DNA from: Paeniglutamicibacter antarcticus
GTDB taxonomy: Bacteria; Actinomycetota; Actinomycetes; Actinomycetales; Micrococcaceae
Length of the DNA: 64,000 bases
Assembly (NCBI RefSeq): GCF_900010755.1
Contig: NZ_CZJT01000169.1
Coordinates: 1 to 64,000 of the forward strand
Direction of reading: 5' to 3'
Positions 34,112-42,937 of this stretch are shown here, one piece after another. A program made the translations under genes and the position numbers. The notes beneath the pieces were generated by a model. That model was not told the DNA's origin. It ran no database searches and worked only from the letters and a program-made list of their open reading frames with translations. Each line of letters opens with the position of its first letter. Positions within the stretch are counted from its first letter, which is position 1.

Positions 34112-36166
34112 ATGACCGCACCCAAGGCCACTACCGACACGAAGATCACCGGGTCAGCTCAACCCATCAAGGCGACGAGCAAACCCCGGACGAGCATGCC
34201 CACCGAATCCAAGGCAAGCCGACCTACATCCAAACCCATGCCAAGCGCCGCAAACGCCGGGCAGGAGTCAACGACGACCCCTGCCGAACGTAGTGCCGCT
34301 TCCAAGGCCCTAGACCCCCAGACGGTGCCGGCGGCGTCAACCGCCACCTCAAAAACGACAACCGCCACCGGGGCTGCCACCGTGGAACCTTCGGTCCCAA
34401 CGGCAAGAAAAAAGCCTGCAACCAAGGCCCGGACCGCCAAGGCACCAGCAACAAAGACAGCTACAAGCATCGCTGCTGCGACTCCCCGGAGTGCCAGCAC
34501 AAAGACTGCGACGAAAACGTCGATGCCGGCCAAGCCGGCAACCGCCAAGGCACCAGCTACAAAGACGGTGACAAAGGCGGCAGCAACCAGCACCACGGGC
34601 CAAGCAGCTAACACGGCTCCCGTCAGAACCGGTGCGCCCGATGTCACCATCGGCACCGACGCAGCCTTCGCCGGCAAGGCACCGGCAGAAACGCGACTCC
34701 AAACGGTCCACAACATCTCCGAAGTACGCCACTTCTTCCGTACCAATGACGTGCCGATCTTCTTCATCGGCGCCACGCCCTTCAACCTGCTGGGCTTGGA
34801 TCGCTGGGTGCGGAACTTCACCTACGTCAGCTACTACGATGCCTGGGACGGCGGCCATCCGAGGGTCTTCACGCCCTCGTTTAAGCCCTACCGCGAATTC
34901 GGGTCGGGTGAAGAAATCAACAACTGGTTGCTGCTCAACGCCGAGGTTCGCACCCGCATGACCAAGGACCTGCGCCCGGGCGTTCGTCCCAAGGTGGCCA
35001 TGGTCTTCTTTAACGAGGAAACCGAGCATATCTGCGAGGAGCTGGGCTACGACCTGATCCTGCCGCCGGCAGCACTGCGCACCCGGCTCGATTCCAAGAT
35101 CGTCACCACCAAGCTGGGCAATGAGGCCGGGGCGCCCTCGGTGCCCAACGTCCTGTCCAAGGGAACCAACTGGAAGGCCCTGCGCAAGGTCGCCGACAAG
35201 GCTGCCCTTGGCGATGAGCTTGTGGTCCAGACCCCCTACGGGGATTCCGGAAAGACCACCTTCTTCATCAACAACGAGGAAGACTGGAACAGGCACAGCC
35301 AGGACATCATCGGCGAGGAGATCAAGGTGATGCGCCGGATCAACAACCTGCCGGTAGCCGTCGAGGCGGTGCTCACCACCTCGGGCACCGTGGTTGGTCC
35401 TTTCCTCACCGAACTGGCCGGCCACGAGGAGCTCACCCCCTACCGCGGCGGCTGGTGCGGCAACGAGATGCACCCCGAGGTGCTCAACGAAAAGCGCCGG
35501 GCCAAGGCCACCGAGCTGGTCAAGCGACTCGGTGACCGGTTGGCCCTCGAAGGCTACCGGGGGTTCTTCGAGATCGACGTGCTGGTGGACACCGACACCG
35601 ACGAGGTCTACCTGGGCGAACTGAACCCCCGCATTTCCGGGGCCTCGGCCATCACCAACGTGACCGCCGGCGCCTACGCGGACGTCCCGCTGTTCCTCTT
35701 CCACCTGCTCGAATACATGGACGTGGAGTACGAACTGGACGTCGACGAAATCAACGAGCGCTGGCAGGCTCTCTCCGGGGCCGATGTCTGGAGCCAGATG
35801 ATCATCAAGGAAACCTCCGACACCCTCGAGCTGCTCACCGCCACCCCGGCCACCGGCCAGTACTACCTCGATGCCACCGGCGCCCTGGTCTTCAACCGCG
35901 CGGCCCTTGACTGGCACATGCTCCAAAACGAGAACGAGGCGTTCTTCCTGCGCGTCTATGGACCCGGCGACTACCGCTGGAAGGGCGGGGACCTGGGCAT
36001 CCTGGTGACCAAGGGACGGTTGCAGGTCGAGCGCAACGGAGCCTCGAAGCTCAGCATCAGGGCCAAGCACTTCATCGATTCGGTCAGGGCCGGGTTCCGC
36101 GGGATTCCGCTGAGTGCCGAGGTCCAGCTTGAGGCCGGATTCGAATCCGGCGTCGAGCTGCAGTGA
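34112..36166 (+). CDS. ATP-grasp enzyme with long Lys/Ala/Thr/Pro-rich N-terminal tail
   Basis: The 684-residue protein has two parts. Residues 1 to about 185 are low-complexity, rich in Lys, Ala, Thr and Pro with repeated APATK/TKTAT-like words, resembling histone H1 tails and probably disordered and cationic. From about 190 on it is an ATP-grasp ligase: DELVVQTPYGDSGKTTFFI (nucleotide loop), FLTELAGHEELTPYRGG, FFEIDVLVDTD and GELNPRISGASA, in which E503 and N505 are the metal ligands. Relatives are often labelled biotin carboxylase, but no BCCP or carboxyltransferase is nearby. It probably joins a carboxylate and an amine using ATP. AAGGAG precedes the ATG. Confidence 0.82.
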   Translation: MTAPKATTDTKITGSAQPIKATSKPRTSMPTESKASRPTSKPMPSAANAGQESTTTPAERSAASKALDPQTVPAASTATSKTTTATGAATVEPSVPTARKKPATKARTAKAPATKTATSIAAATPRSASTKTATKTSMPAKPATAKAPATKTVTKAAATSTTGQAANTAPVRTGAPDVTIGTDAAFAGKAPAETRLQTVHNISEVRHFFRTNDVPIFFIGATPFNLLGLDRWVRNFTYVSYYDAWDGGHPRVFTPSFKPYREFGSGEEINNWLLLNAEVRTRMTKDLRPGVRPKVAMVFFNEETEHICEELGYDLILPPAALRTRLDSKIVTTKLGNEAGAPSVPNVLSKGTNWKALRKVADKAALGDELVVQTPYGDSGKTTFFINNEEDWNRHSQDIIGEEIKVMRRINNLPVAVEAVLTTSGTVVGPFLTELAGHEELTPYRGGWCGNEMHPEVLNEKRRAKATELVKRLGDRLALEGYRGFFEIDVLVDTDTDEVYLGELNPRISGASAITNVTAGAYADVPLFLFHLLEYMDVEYELDVDEINERWQALSGADVWSQMIIKETSDTLELLTATPATGQYYLDATGALVFNRAALDWHMLQNENEAFFLRVYGPGDYRWKGGDLGILVTKGRLQVERNGASKLSIRAKHFIDSVRAGFRGIPLSAEVQLEAGFESGVELQ

Positions 36167-36283
36167 AGAGGTCTGGCTAGGACACCCCCTCAGACCTTGG
36201 GCCTGATCAACACCGCATTTCACCAATGGCACCGGCGCCGCATCGAGCAGGCTGCGCCGGTGCCACCCCGGAAGGAACAACAC

Positions 36284-37576
36284 GTGGACGGCACCAACCC
36301 GGAGCATCTCTCCCCGGGCTCGGACCTGGAGAACTGGCAGCTGCCGGCCAACCTTCGATGGTCCTTTCAACACATCGCGGATTTCCTGCCCACGCAGGCG
36401 ATCCCGCGGGGCCGGGGGCCGGTGGCCGCGCTGCCGGCCGAGCCCCGCGAGCTGGAGGGGATCATGCTGGACCCGGCCTTCGTGGGCGATGCACCCATGA
36501 GCGTCGGCTCCGTCATGGCCTCCACCGACACCGACGGGTGGATGCTACTGCGGGACGGGCGCGTGCTTGCCGAACGGTATTTCGGCACCATGGGCCCCGG
36601 GACCCCGCACCTGCTGATGTCGGTGAGCAAGTCGCTGGTCGGCGCCGTCGCCGGTGCCCTCTGTGACTCCGGCGCACTGGATCCGCGGGCGCTCCTGACC
36701 TCCTATATCCCGCAACTTGCCGACACCGGATATGCGGGGGCCACTGTGCGCCAGCTGCTGGACATGCGATCGGGCATTGCGTTCTCCGAGGACTACCTTG
36801 ACCCGCGGGCCGAGGTTCGCAAACTCGAGGAAGCCATCGGCTGGGCACCCCCGGCGGTTCCCGGCCCCGTGGGCCTCTACCCGTACCTGATGACCCTGGG
36901 GCAAAAGGGTGCCCATGGAGGGCCCTTCGAATACAAGTCCTGCGAGACGGACATGCTGGGCTGGATCTGCGAAACGGTTTCCGCAACGCCCATGCCGGAG
37001 CTGATGTCCAAGCTCCTGTGGGGCAAGCTCGGAGCCGAATCCGATGCGGTGATCGGCACCGACCAGTTCGGCACCGGAATGTTCGATGGCGGCATCAACG
37101 CCACGCTGCGCGACCTGGCCCGCTTCGGCACCCTGTTCTTGAACGACGGGCTGTCGTTGACCGGCGAGCGCGTGCTCTCCGCGGACTGGATCCAACAGAC
37201 CCTGGCAGGTGCCGGGGATTCGCGCGAGGCCTTCGCCGCGAGCCCGGGAGACAACCGCATGCCCGGTGGCATGTACAGGAACCAAATGTGGTTCCCCTAC
37301 GCCAGCAACGATGTGTTGCTGGCCCTGGGCATCCACGGGCAGATGGTCTATATCAACCGCCCCGCCCGGGTAGTGGCCGTGAAACTCTCCAGCTGGCCGC
37401 TGCCGCAAGACGCCGCCAAGCTTTTTGGGACCCTGCGTGCCTTCGACGCGATCTGTGCGGCGCTGCCGGTACCGCCATCTGGTGCCGGGCAGGGTGCCGG
37501 CAATGCCCAACCCGAAAAGCCTGCGACCACGGTGCCAAGCAGGGCACCCGGCGCCACCACCAACACCCCATCCTAG
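36284..37576 (+). CDS. Beta-lactamase-fold serine hydrolase, NylB/EstB-like (copy 2 of 2)
   Basis: The 430-residue protein has SVSK at S113-K116 and the catalytic tyrosine Y217 in EYKSCETD, at positions identical to those of the first copy. The shared segments LRWSFQH, HLLMSVSK, EVRKLEEAIGWA, DQFGTGMFDGGINA and SPGDNRMPGGMYRNQMWFPY show strong conservation of the active-site surroundings. The C-terminal 45 residues differ and are Pro/Ala/Thr-rich. GTG at 36284 is chosen because AAGGAA lies upstream; the frame begins 29 codons earlier. It follows the ATP-grasp gene by 117 bp and precedes the PLP enzyme by 13 bp, so the three are probably one operon. Confidence 0.87.
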   Translation: MDGTNPEHLSPGSDLENWQLPANLRWSFQHIADFLPTQAIPRGRGPVAALPAEPRELEGIMLDPAFVGDAPMSVGSVMASTDTDGWMLLRDGRVLAERYFGTMGPGTPHLLMSVSKSLVGAVAGALCDSGALDPRALLTSYIPQLADTGYAGATVRQLLDMRSGIAFSEDYLDPRAEVRKLEEAIGWAPPAVPGPVGLYPYLMTLGQKGAHGGPFEYKSCETDMLGWICETVSATPMPELMSKLLWGKLGAESDAVIGTDQFGTGMFDGGINATLRDLARFGTLFLNDGLSLTGERVLSADWIQQTLAGAGDSREAFAASPGDNRMPGGMYRNQMWFPYASNDVLLALGIHGQMVYINRPARVVAVKLSSWPLPQDAAKLFGTLRAFDAICAALPVPPSGAGQGAGNAQPEKPATTVPSRAPGATTNTPS

Positions 37577-37589
37577 GAACGGATCCACA

Positions 37590-40409
37590 GTGAACGCCCC
37601 GATCGTGACTACCCCCAGCGAAGATTATGCGACACCTTCCAGCGTCTGGCGCGCACGCACCGACGCCTGGGAGTACCTGGGCTATGCAGCCAAGCAACTG
37701 CCCCGGCTGGCCAACCCGGGCCCCCACGTCAACCCCGTGGAAGAGGGCCTGTTGGGGAAGGTCAGGGACAACCTGCGCGCCCTTGACGCCATCGAAACCT
37801 ATTGGGCGGTGCCGGGCAAGGCGCACGTGGCCCTGCTCAGCGAACGGATCGAATCCGGCGACTATGACGGGGCGCTGGCCCTGATCGAGTGGGTGACCCG
37901 GGGGTTCGCCCGGTTCGGGCACACCCCGCAGGAGCGCCCGCTGGACCCGGACGGCGAATCCCAGCCCGTGGATCCGGCCCTCTCAACCTCTCCCGATCCG
38001 CGGCCGCGCTTTGAGGTCTTGGTGATCGATGACATTTCCGCCACGGTGCGCGAGGAGCTCGTCGCCGAGATGGCCAGGCAACGCCGAAACACCGATGCCT
38101 TCATCTACGAGCTCAACGTGGTGTCCAGCCTCGAGGACGCGATCATCGCCGTCCTGTTGAACCCGACCATCCAGGCCTGCATCGTGCGCCCCGGATTCGG
38201 CTTCTCGGCCCGCCAGAAACCCGGCACGGACCTGCGCGCCTACCTGGATGGTTTCATCGATCCCGGCCTCTCGGCGGTCCCGCCCACCGAACGCATCATG
38301 GCCCTCGCGGACATGCTCAAGGGGCTGCGCCCGGAACTGAACCTGTTCCTGGTCGCCGATGTGTCCATCGAGGCGCTGGCCGGCTCCGGCAACAAGCGCT
38401 TCACCCGGCTCTTCAGGCGCGAGGAGTCCATGGAATTGCACCTGTCGCTGCTCGGCGGGGTCGCCGCACGCTACGAGACCCCGTTCTTCGACGCGGTCCA
38501 ACAGCACAGCCGCAAGCCGGCCGCCGTCTTCCATGCCCTGCCCGTCTCCCGCGGCGGATCGGTGGTGAACTCGCGGTGGATCAAGGACATGGGCGAGTTC
38601 TACGGGCTGAACCTGCTCCATGCCGAAACCTCCGCCACCTCCGGTGGGCTGGACTCGCTGCTGGATCCACACGGCTCGATCAAACGCGCCCAGGACCTGG
38701 CGGCCCGGGCCTTCGGTGCCCGCCGCTCCTACTTCGTCACCAACGGCACCTCCACCGCCAACAAGATTGTCCACCAGTCGATCCTGGCTCCAGGGGACGT
38801 GGTGATCGCGGACCGCAACTGCCACAAGTCCCACCATTATGCGCTGATGCTCGCCGGTGCGCAGGTAGCCTACGTGGATGCCTACCCGCTGAACGATTTC
38901 GGGTTCTACGGCGCGGTTCCGCTGAAGACCATCAAGTCGATGTTGCTTGACTACCGCCGGGCAGGACGGTTGGACGAGGTCAAGATGGTCACGCTGACCA
39001 ACTGCACCTTCGACGGGATCGTCTACGATGTCCAGCGCGTGATGGAGGAGGCCCTGGCCATCAAGCCGGACCTGGTGTTCCTCTGGGACGAAGCCTGGTT
39101 CGCGTTCGCAGGGTTCCACCCGATCTACCGGCGGCGCACCGCAATGGCCGCGGCCGCCACGCTCGAGGCCGACTTCAAGGACCCCGCGTACATCGAACGC
39201 TGCCGGGCCCAGCGCGAACGCCTCTTCGATGCCGCCACCGGCGAGCCGCTCGATGACGCCGTGTGGTTGGCCGAACGCCTGCTCCCCGATCCCCGGGAGG
39301 CGCGCTTGCGCGTGTATGCCACGCAGTCCACGCACAAAACGCTGACGGCGTTGCGCCAGGGCTCCATGATCCACGTGTATGACCAGGACTTCAGCCACCT
39401 CAACGAGGTCACGTTCAACGCCGCCTACATGACCCACACCTCCACCTCACCGAACTACCAGATCCTGGCCTCGTTGGACATTGGTCGCCGGCAGGCGGAG
39501 CTTGAGGGCTACGAACTGGTCCAACGGCAGGCCTACCTGGCCCAGTCGATCGCCCAGAAGGTGGCCCGCCACCCGCTGCTCAAGAAGTACTTCCGCGTGC
39601 TGACCACTCTTGACCTGATTCCCGAGGAATACCGCGAGACCCGCCGTCCGATGCCGCTGCGCGATGGCATTGCCGCGATGGACGAGGCCTGGCGGAGCGA
39701 TGAGTTCGTGGTGGATCCCAGCCGGCTGACCCTGCACATCGGCAACACCGGGGTGGACGGGGACACCTTCAAGCACCAGTACCTGATGGACGGGTACGGG
39801 ATCCAAGTCAACAAGACCTCCCGGAACACTTTGTTGTTCATGACCAACATCGGCACCTCGCGCAGCTCCGCCGCCTACCTCATTGACGTTCTGGTCCAGC
39901 TGGCGGAGGGCTTTGAGCGCGCCCGCGACGACATGTCGCCCCGGGCGCTGCAGGTGCTTGAAGCCAAGGTCACCTCGCTGATCAGCGCCCCGCCGCCGCT
40001 GCCGGATTTCAGCCGGTTTGCCGACAAGTTCCGCAGCAGCCCGCAGACCATCGACGGGGATATCCGCTCCGCCTACTTCGCCACCTACAAAAACGAGAAC
40101 TGCGGCTACCTGTCCCCTGCGGAAGTGCTCACGCAGGTGCGCGCGGGGGCGGAAGTGGTCTCAGCGGGGTTCGTGACCCCCTACCCGCCGGGCTTCCCCG
40201 TGCTGGTGCCCGGCCAGGTCTTCACCCGGGAGATTCTCAACTACCTGGAGACCCTTGATACACGGGAAATCCACGGTTTCGATGCCGAGGCCGGTTTCCG
40301 GATCATCAGGACTTCCCCCGCGGTGCCGCTGCGCATCGTGCAGGATTCAGGTCCGGAGCAGACTCCCTCCGACCCCGGCCACGCGGAGCGATCGGGAACC
40401 GACGCGTAG
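37590..40409 (+). CDS. Large PLP enzyme of the Orn/Lys/Arg decarboxylase family
   Basis: The 939-residue fold-type I PLP enzyme is arranged as follows: an unusual N-terminal segment of about 140 residues, a receiver-like wing domain (RFEVLVIDDISATVREEL, about 143-260), the PLP domain (SYFVTNGTSTANKIVHQS; DRNCHKSHHYA; FLWDEAWFAFAGFHP; STHKTL with K583 as the Schiff-base lysine) and a C-terminal domain. Typical inducible Lys/Orn/Arg decarboxylases have about 710-760 residues, so this one is much longer. It may decarboxylate a basic amino acid to a diamine, but the substrate cannot be read from the sequence. The GTG start follows copy 2 of the hydrolase by 13 bp. Confidence 0.85.
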   Translation: MNAPIVTTPSEDYATPSSVWRARTDAWEYLGYAAKQLPRLANPGPHVNPVEEGLLGKVRDNLRALDAIETYWAVPGKAHVALLSERIESGDYDGALALIEWVTRGFARFGHTPQERPLDPDGESQPVDPALSTSPDPRPRFEVLVIDDISATVREELVAEMARQRRNTDAFIYELNVVSSLEDAIIAVLLNPTIQACIVRPGFGFSARQKPGTDLRAYLDGFIDPGLSAVPPTERIMALADMLKGLRPELNLFLVADVSIEALAGSGNKRFTRLFRREESMELHLSLLGGVAARYETPFFDAVQQHSRKPAAVFHALPVSRGGSVVNSRWIKDMGEFYGLNLLHAETSATSGGLDSLLDPHGSIKRAQDLAARAFGARRSYFVTNGTSTANKIVHQSILAPGDVVIADRNCHKSHHYALMLAGAQVAYVDAYPLNDFGFYGAVPLKTIKSMLLDYRRAGRLDEVKMVTLTNCTFDGIVYDVQRVMEEALAIKPDLVFLWDEAWFAFAGFHPIYRRRTAMAAAATLEADFKDPAYIERCRAQRERLFDAATGEPLDDAVWLAERLLPDPREARLRVYATQSTHKTLTALRQGSMIHVYDQDFSHLNEVTFNAAYMTHTSTSPNYQILASLDIGRRQAELEGYELVQRQAYLAQSIAQKVARHPLLKKYFRVLTTLDLIPEEYRETRRPMPLRDGIAAMDEAWRSDEFVVDPSRLTLHIGNTGVDGDTFKHQYLMDGYGIQVNKTSRNTLLFMTNIGTSRSSAAYLIDVLVQLAEGFERARDDMSPRALQVLEAKVTSLISAPPPLPDFSRFADKFRSSPQTIDGDIRSAYFATYKNENCGYLSPAEVLTQVRAGAEVVSAGFVTPYPPGFPVLVPGQVFTREILNYLETLDTREIHGFDAEAGFRIIRTSPAVPLRIVQDSGPEQTPSDPGHAERSGTDA

Positions 40410-40433
40410 CCGCCGGATCCAGGGATCCGCTTA

Positions 40434-40494
40434 AACAGGCATCGCCCGCACTCCTCGTTATTAATGTGGAACTGCGGGCGATGCCTGTTTTGAG
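40434..40494. terminator. Bidirectional terminator between the PLP gene and kbl
   Basis: AAACAGGCATCGCCCGCA (40434-40451) pairs perfectly with TGCGGGCGATGCCTGTTT (40474-40491). TTTT follows on the plus strand and TTTAAG on the minus strand, so it ends both convergent transcripts. Confidence 0.93.
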
Positions 40495-40497
40495 GGT

Positions 40498-41697
40498 TTA
40501 GCGGCTGGCGACGAAGGCCTGCACGCAGGCTTCGATGTCCTCGGCCGAGTGTGCTGCGGAGAGCTGCACGCGGATGCGCGCGGCACCCTTGGGGACCACC
40601 GGGAAACTGAACGCCGTCACAAAGACGCCATGCTCCAGCATCTTGCCGGCAACCTCGGCGGCCTTGACGGCGTCGCCGAACATGACCGGGACAATTGCAT
40701 GTTCACCGTCGAGCAGGTCGAAGCCTTCCTCGGTCATGCGGGTGCGGAAGTGGGTGGCGTTGGCGAAGAGCTTCTCGCGCAGTTCGCCGGAGGCCTCCAC
40801 GAGTTCAAGTGCCTTCAGCGTTGCGGCAACGATGGCCGGGGCCAGCGAGTTGGAGAACAGGTACGGGCGGGCCTTCTGGCGAAGCATCGCCACGATCTCG
40901 CCACGGGCAGCAACGTAGCCGCCCGAGGCACCGCCCAGGGCCTTGCCGAAGGTGCCGGTGTAGATGTCCACGCGGTCAGAGACACCTGCATGTTCGGGCG
41001 TGCCGGCACCGGTGGCGCCCATGAAGCCCACTGCGTGGGAGTCATCGACCATCACCAGTGCATCGTACTTGTCGGCCAAATCGCAGATGGCTTCCAGCGG
41101 GGCAATGAAGCCGTCCATGGAGAAAATGCCATCGGTGACGATGATGGTGCGGCGGGCGCCCTTGCCCTCGTTCATCTGCGCGGCGGCCTGCAGCTGGGTT
41201 TCCAGGTCTGCCATGTCCTGGTTTGCGTAGCGGAAGCGCGCGGCCTTGGACAGGCGGATGCCGTCGATGATCGAGGCGTGGTTCAGCGCATCGGAGATGA
41301 TGGCGTCGGCCGGGCCGAAGAGCGACTCGAAGACACCGCCGTTGGCGTCGAAGCAACTGGAGAACAGAATCGTGTCCTCGGTGCCCAGGAACTTGGAGAC
41401 AGCGGTCTCCAGTTCCAGGTGCAGGTCCTGCGTTCCGCAGATGAAGCGGACGCTGGCCATGCCGAAGCCGCGGTCATCCATGGCGTTCTTGGCTGCTTCA
41501 ATGATGCGGGCATCATCTGCAAGGCCCAGGTAGTTGTTCGCGCAGAAGTTCAGGACCTTTTTGGACTCCGAGCCGAGCTCGCCGGCGGAAATGCGGGCGG
41601 ACTGGGCGGAATCGATGTGGCGTTCGGACTTGAACAGGCCGTCGGTGCGAAGCTGTGCCAGTTCGGCTGCCAGTTCGTCTTTCATGCTGGTGTACAT
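40498..41697 (-). CDS. kbl: Glycine C-acetyltransferase (2-amino-3-ketobutyrate CoA ligase)
   Basis: The 399-residue PLP enzyme of the alpha-oxoamine synthase family cleaves 2-amino-3-oxobutanoate with CoA to glycine and acetyl-CoA. VLNFCANNYLGLADD, SDALNHASIIDGIRLS, DDSHAVGFMGATGAG and the Schiff-base lysine K252 in TGTFGKALGG are typical. The length is normal. AGGAG precedes the ATG. It follows tdh by 59 bp on the same strand, making the standard two-step threonine degradation operon. Confidence 0.96.
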   Translation of the reverse strand: MYTSMKDELAAELAQLRTDGLFKSERHIDSAQSARISAGELGSESKKVLNFCANNYLGLADDARIIEAAKNAMDDRGFGMASVRFICGTQDLHLELETAVSKFLGTEDTILFSSCFDANGGVFESLFGPADAIISDALNHASIIDGIRLSKAARFRYANQDMADLETQLQAAAQMNEGKGARRTIIVTDGIFSMDGFIAPLEAICDLADKYDALVMVDDSHAVGFMGATGAGTPEHAGVSDRVDIYTGTFGKALGGASGGYVAARGEIVAMLRQKARPYLFSNSLAPAIVAATLKALELVEASGELREKLFANATHFRTRMTEEGFDLLDGEHAIVPVMFGDAVKAAEVAGKMLEHGVFVTAFSFPVVPKGAARIRVQLSAAHSAEDIEACVQAFVASR

Positions 41698-41756
41698 GTG
41701 CTGCTCCTAGCGTGTGAAGTACTAAAGGGGGAAGGAATAAGGGGGGCGAATGCCGT

Positions 41757-42803
41757 TTAGAAAACGGTCCAGTCCAGGACTACCTTGCCGCCGTGGCCCG
41801 AGCGTGCGGCCTCGAAGCCGGCTTCCCACTGCGTGGCCGGGAGGTAGTCGGTGACCACCGAGGAGATGCGCTCACGCAACACCGGGTTGGAGGTCAGCAT
41901 GGCGCTCATGGCGTACCAGGTTTCGTACATTTCGCGGCCGTAGATGCCCTTGAGGGTCAGCATGTGGGTGACGACCTTGCCCCAGTCGATGTCGATGGAG
42001 CTGGAGGGCAGGCCCAACATGGAGATGTGGCCGCCGTGGTTCATGTTCTCGATCATTTCCGGCAGCGCGGTGGGGTGGCCGGACATTTCCATGCCGAAGT
42101 CGAAGCCCTCAAGCATGCCGAGCTGCTGCTGGGCTTCCTTGATGCGCATCTTGGACACGTCGATGGCCAGGTCCGCACCCATGCCGCGGGCAAGTTCCAG
42201 GCGGTTCGGGGAAACGTCGGTGATGGCGATCTTGCGGGCCCCTGCGTGGCGGGCCACGGCGACGGCCATCAGGCCGATCGGGCCGGCACCGGTGATCAGC
42301 ACGTCCTCGCCGACCAGCGGGAAGGACAGCGCCGTGTGAACTGCGTTGCCGAACGGGTCGAAGATCGCGCCGAGTTCCGGGGTGATCGACTCATCGCGGT
42401 GTACCCAGACGTTGGTTTCCGGGATGACGACGTATTCGGCGAACGCTCCGTCGCGCTGCACGCCGACCGAGACGGTGTTGATGCACATCTGGCGGCGGCC
42501 GGCGCGGCAGTTGCGGCACATGCCGCAGACGATGTGGCCTTCGCCGGAGACGCGGTCGCCGACCTTGACGTTATCGACCTCGGCGCCGATTTCGATGACC
42601 TCGCCGTAGAACTCGTGGCCCGGGATCATCGGGGCCTTGATCATGGCCTTGGCCGCATCGTCGTAAGCCTGGATGTGCAGGTCAGTGCCGCAGATGCCGG
42701 CGGTCATCACGCGGATCTTCACATCGCGTTCACCAGTGACTGGCTCGGGACGGTCAACGAGTTCGAATCCGGCGTGTGGCCCGGACTTGTACAGTGCCTT
42801 CAT
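41757..42803 (-). CDS. tdh: L-threonine 3-dehydrogenase
   Basis: The 348-residue zinc medium-chain dehydrogenase oxidises L-threonine to 2-amino-3-oxobutanoate with NAD+. Catalytic zinc residues are C38 (GICGTDLHIQ), H63 and E64 (PGHEFYGEV); the structural zinc is held by C93, C96, C99, C107. The segment VWVHRDESITPELGAIFDPFGNAVHTAL is diagnostic of Tdh over other alcohol dehydrogenases. AAGGAA lies before the ATG. First gene of tdh-kbl, divergent from a LysR regulator. Confidence 0.96.
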   Translation of the reverse strand: MKALYKSGPHAGFELVDRPEPVTGERDVKIRVMTAGICGTDLHIQAYDDAAKAMIKAPMIPGHEFYGEVIEIGAEVDNVKVGDRVSGEGHIVCGMCRNCRAGRRQMCINTVSVGVQRDGAFAEYVVIPETNVWVHRDESITPELGAIFDPFGNAVHTALSFPLVGEDVLITGAGPIGLMAVAVARHAGARKIAITDVSPNRLELARGMGADLAIDVSKMRIKEAQQQLGMLEGFDFGMEMSGHPTALPEMIENMNHGGHISMLGLPSSSIDIDWGKVVTHMLTLKGIYGREMYETWYAMSAMLTSNPVLRERISSVVTDYLPATQWEAGFEAARSGHGGKVVLDWTVF

Positions 42804-42937
42804 CGTGTGTTCCTTACTTTTGCCCGAGCGGGCGGGCCGACGATTGTGGGGGTGGCTTCCAGTTTGACACCTGAACCGTGTGATTGACGCCTTAGAAGAT
42901 ACACATGTTTCTCAATCAACGATTTAGAATTGCCTAC

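Noticed and set aside
33907..34149. Minus-strand 80-codon frame with a hydrophobic N-terminus
   Set aside because: It starts antisense to the ATP-grasp leader, has no ribosome site, and its hydrophobic stretch overlaps a strong plus-strand promoter.
34112..36166. Naming the ATP-grasp protein a biotin carboxylase
   Set aside because: No biotin carrier or carboxyltransferase is nearby and the domain order is not that of acyl-CoA carboxylases.
32148..37576. Assigning the hydrolases to nylon-oligomer degradation
   Set aside because: The fold and active site match NylB, but nothing nearby (no NylA or NylC type gene, no plasmid signs) supports that substrate.
37983..39437. Long minus-strand frame antisense to the PLP gene
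   Set aside because: Shadow of a real gene: it lies in a complementary frame, has no ribosome site and no domain.
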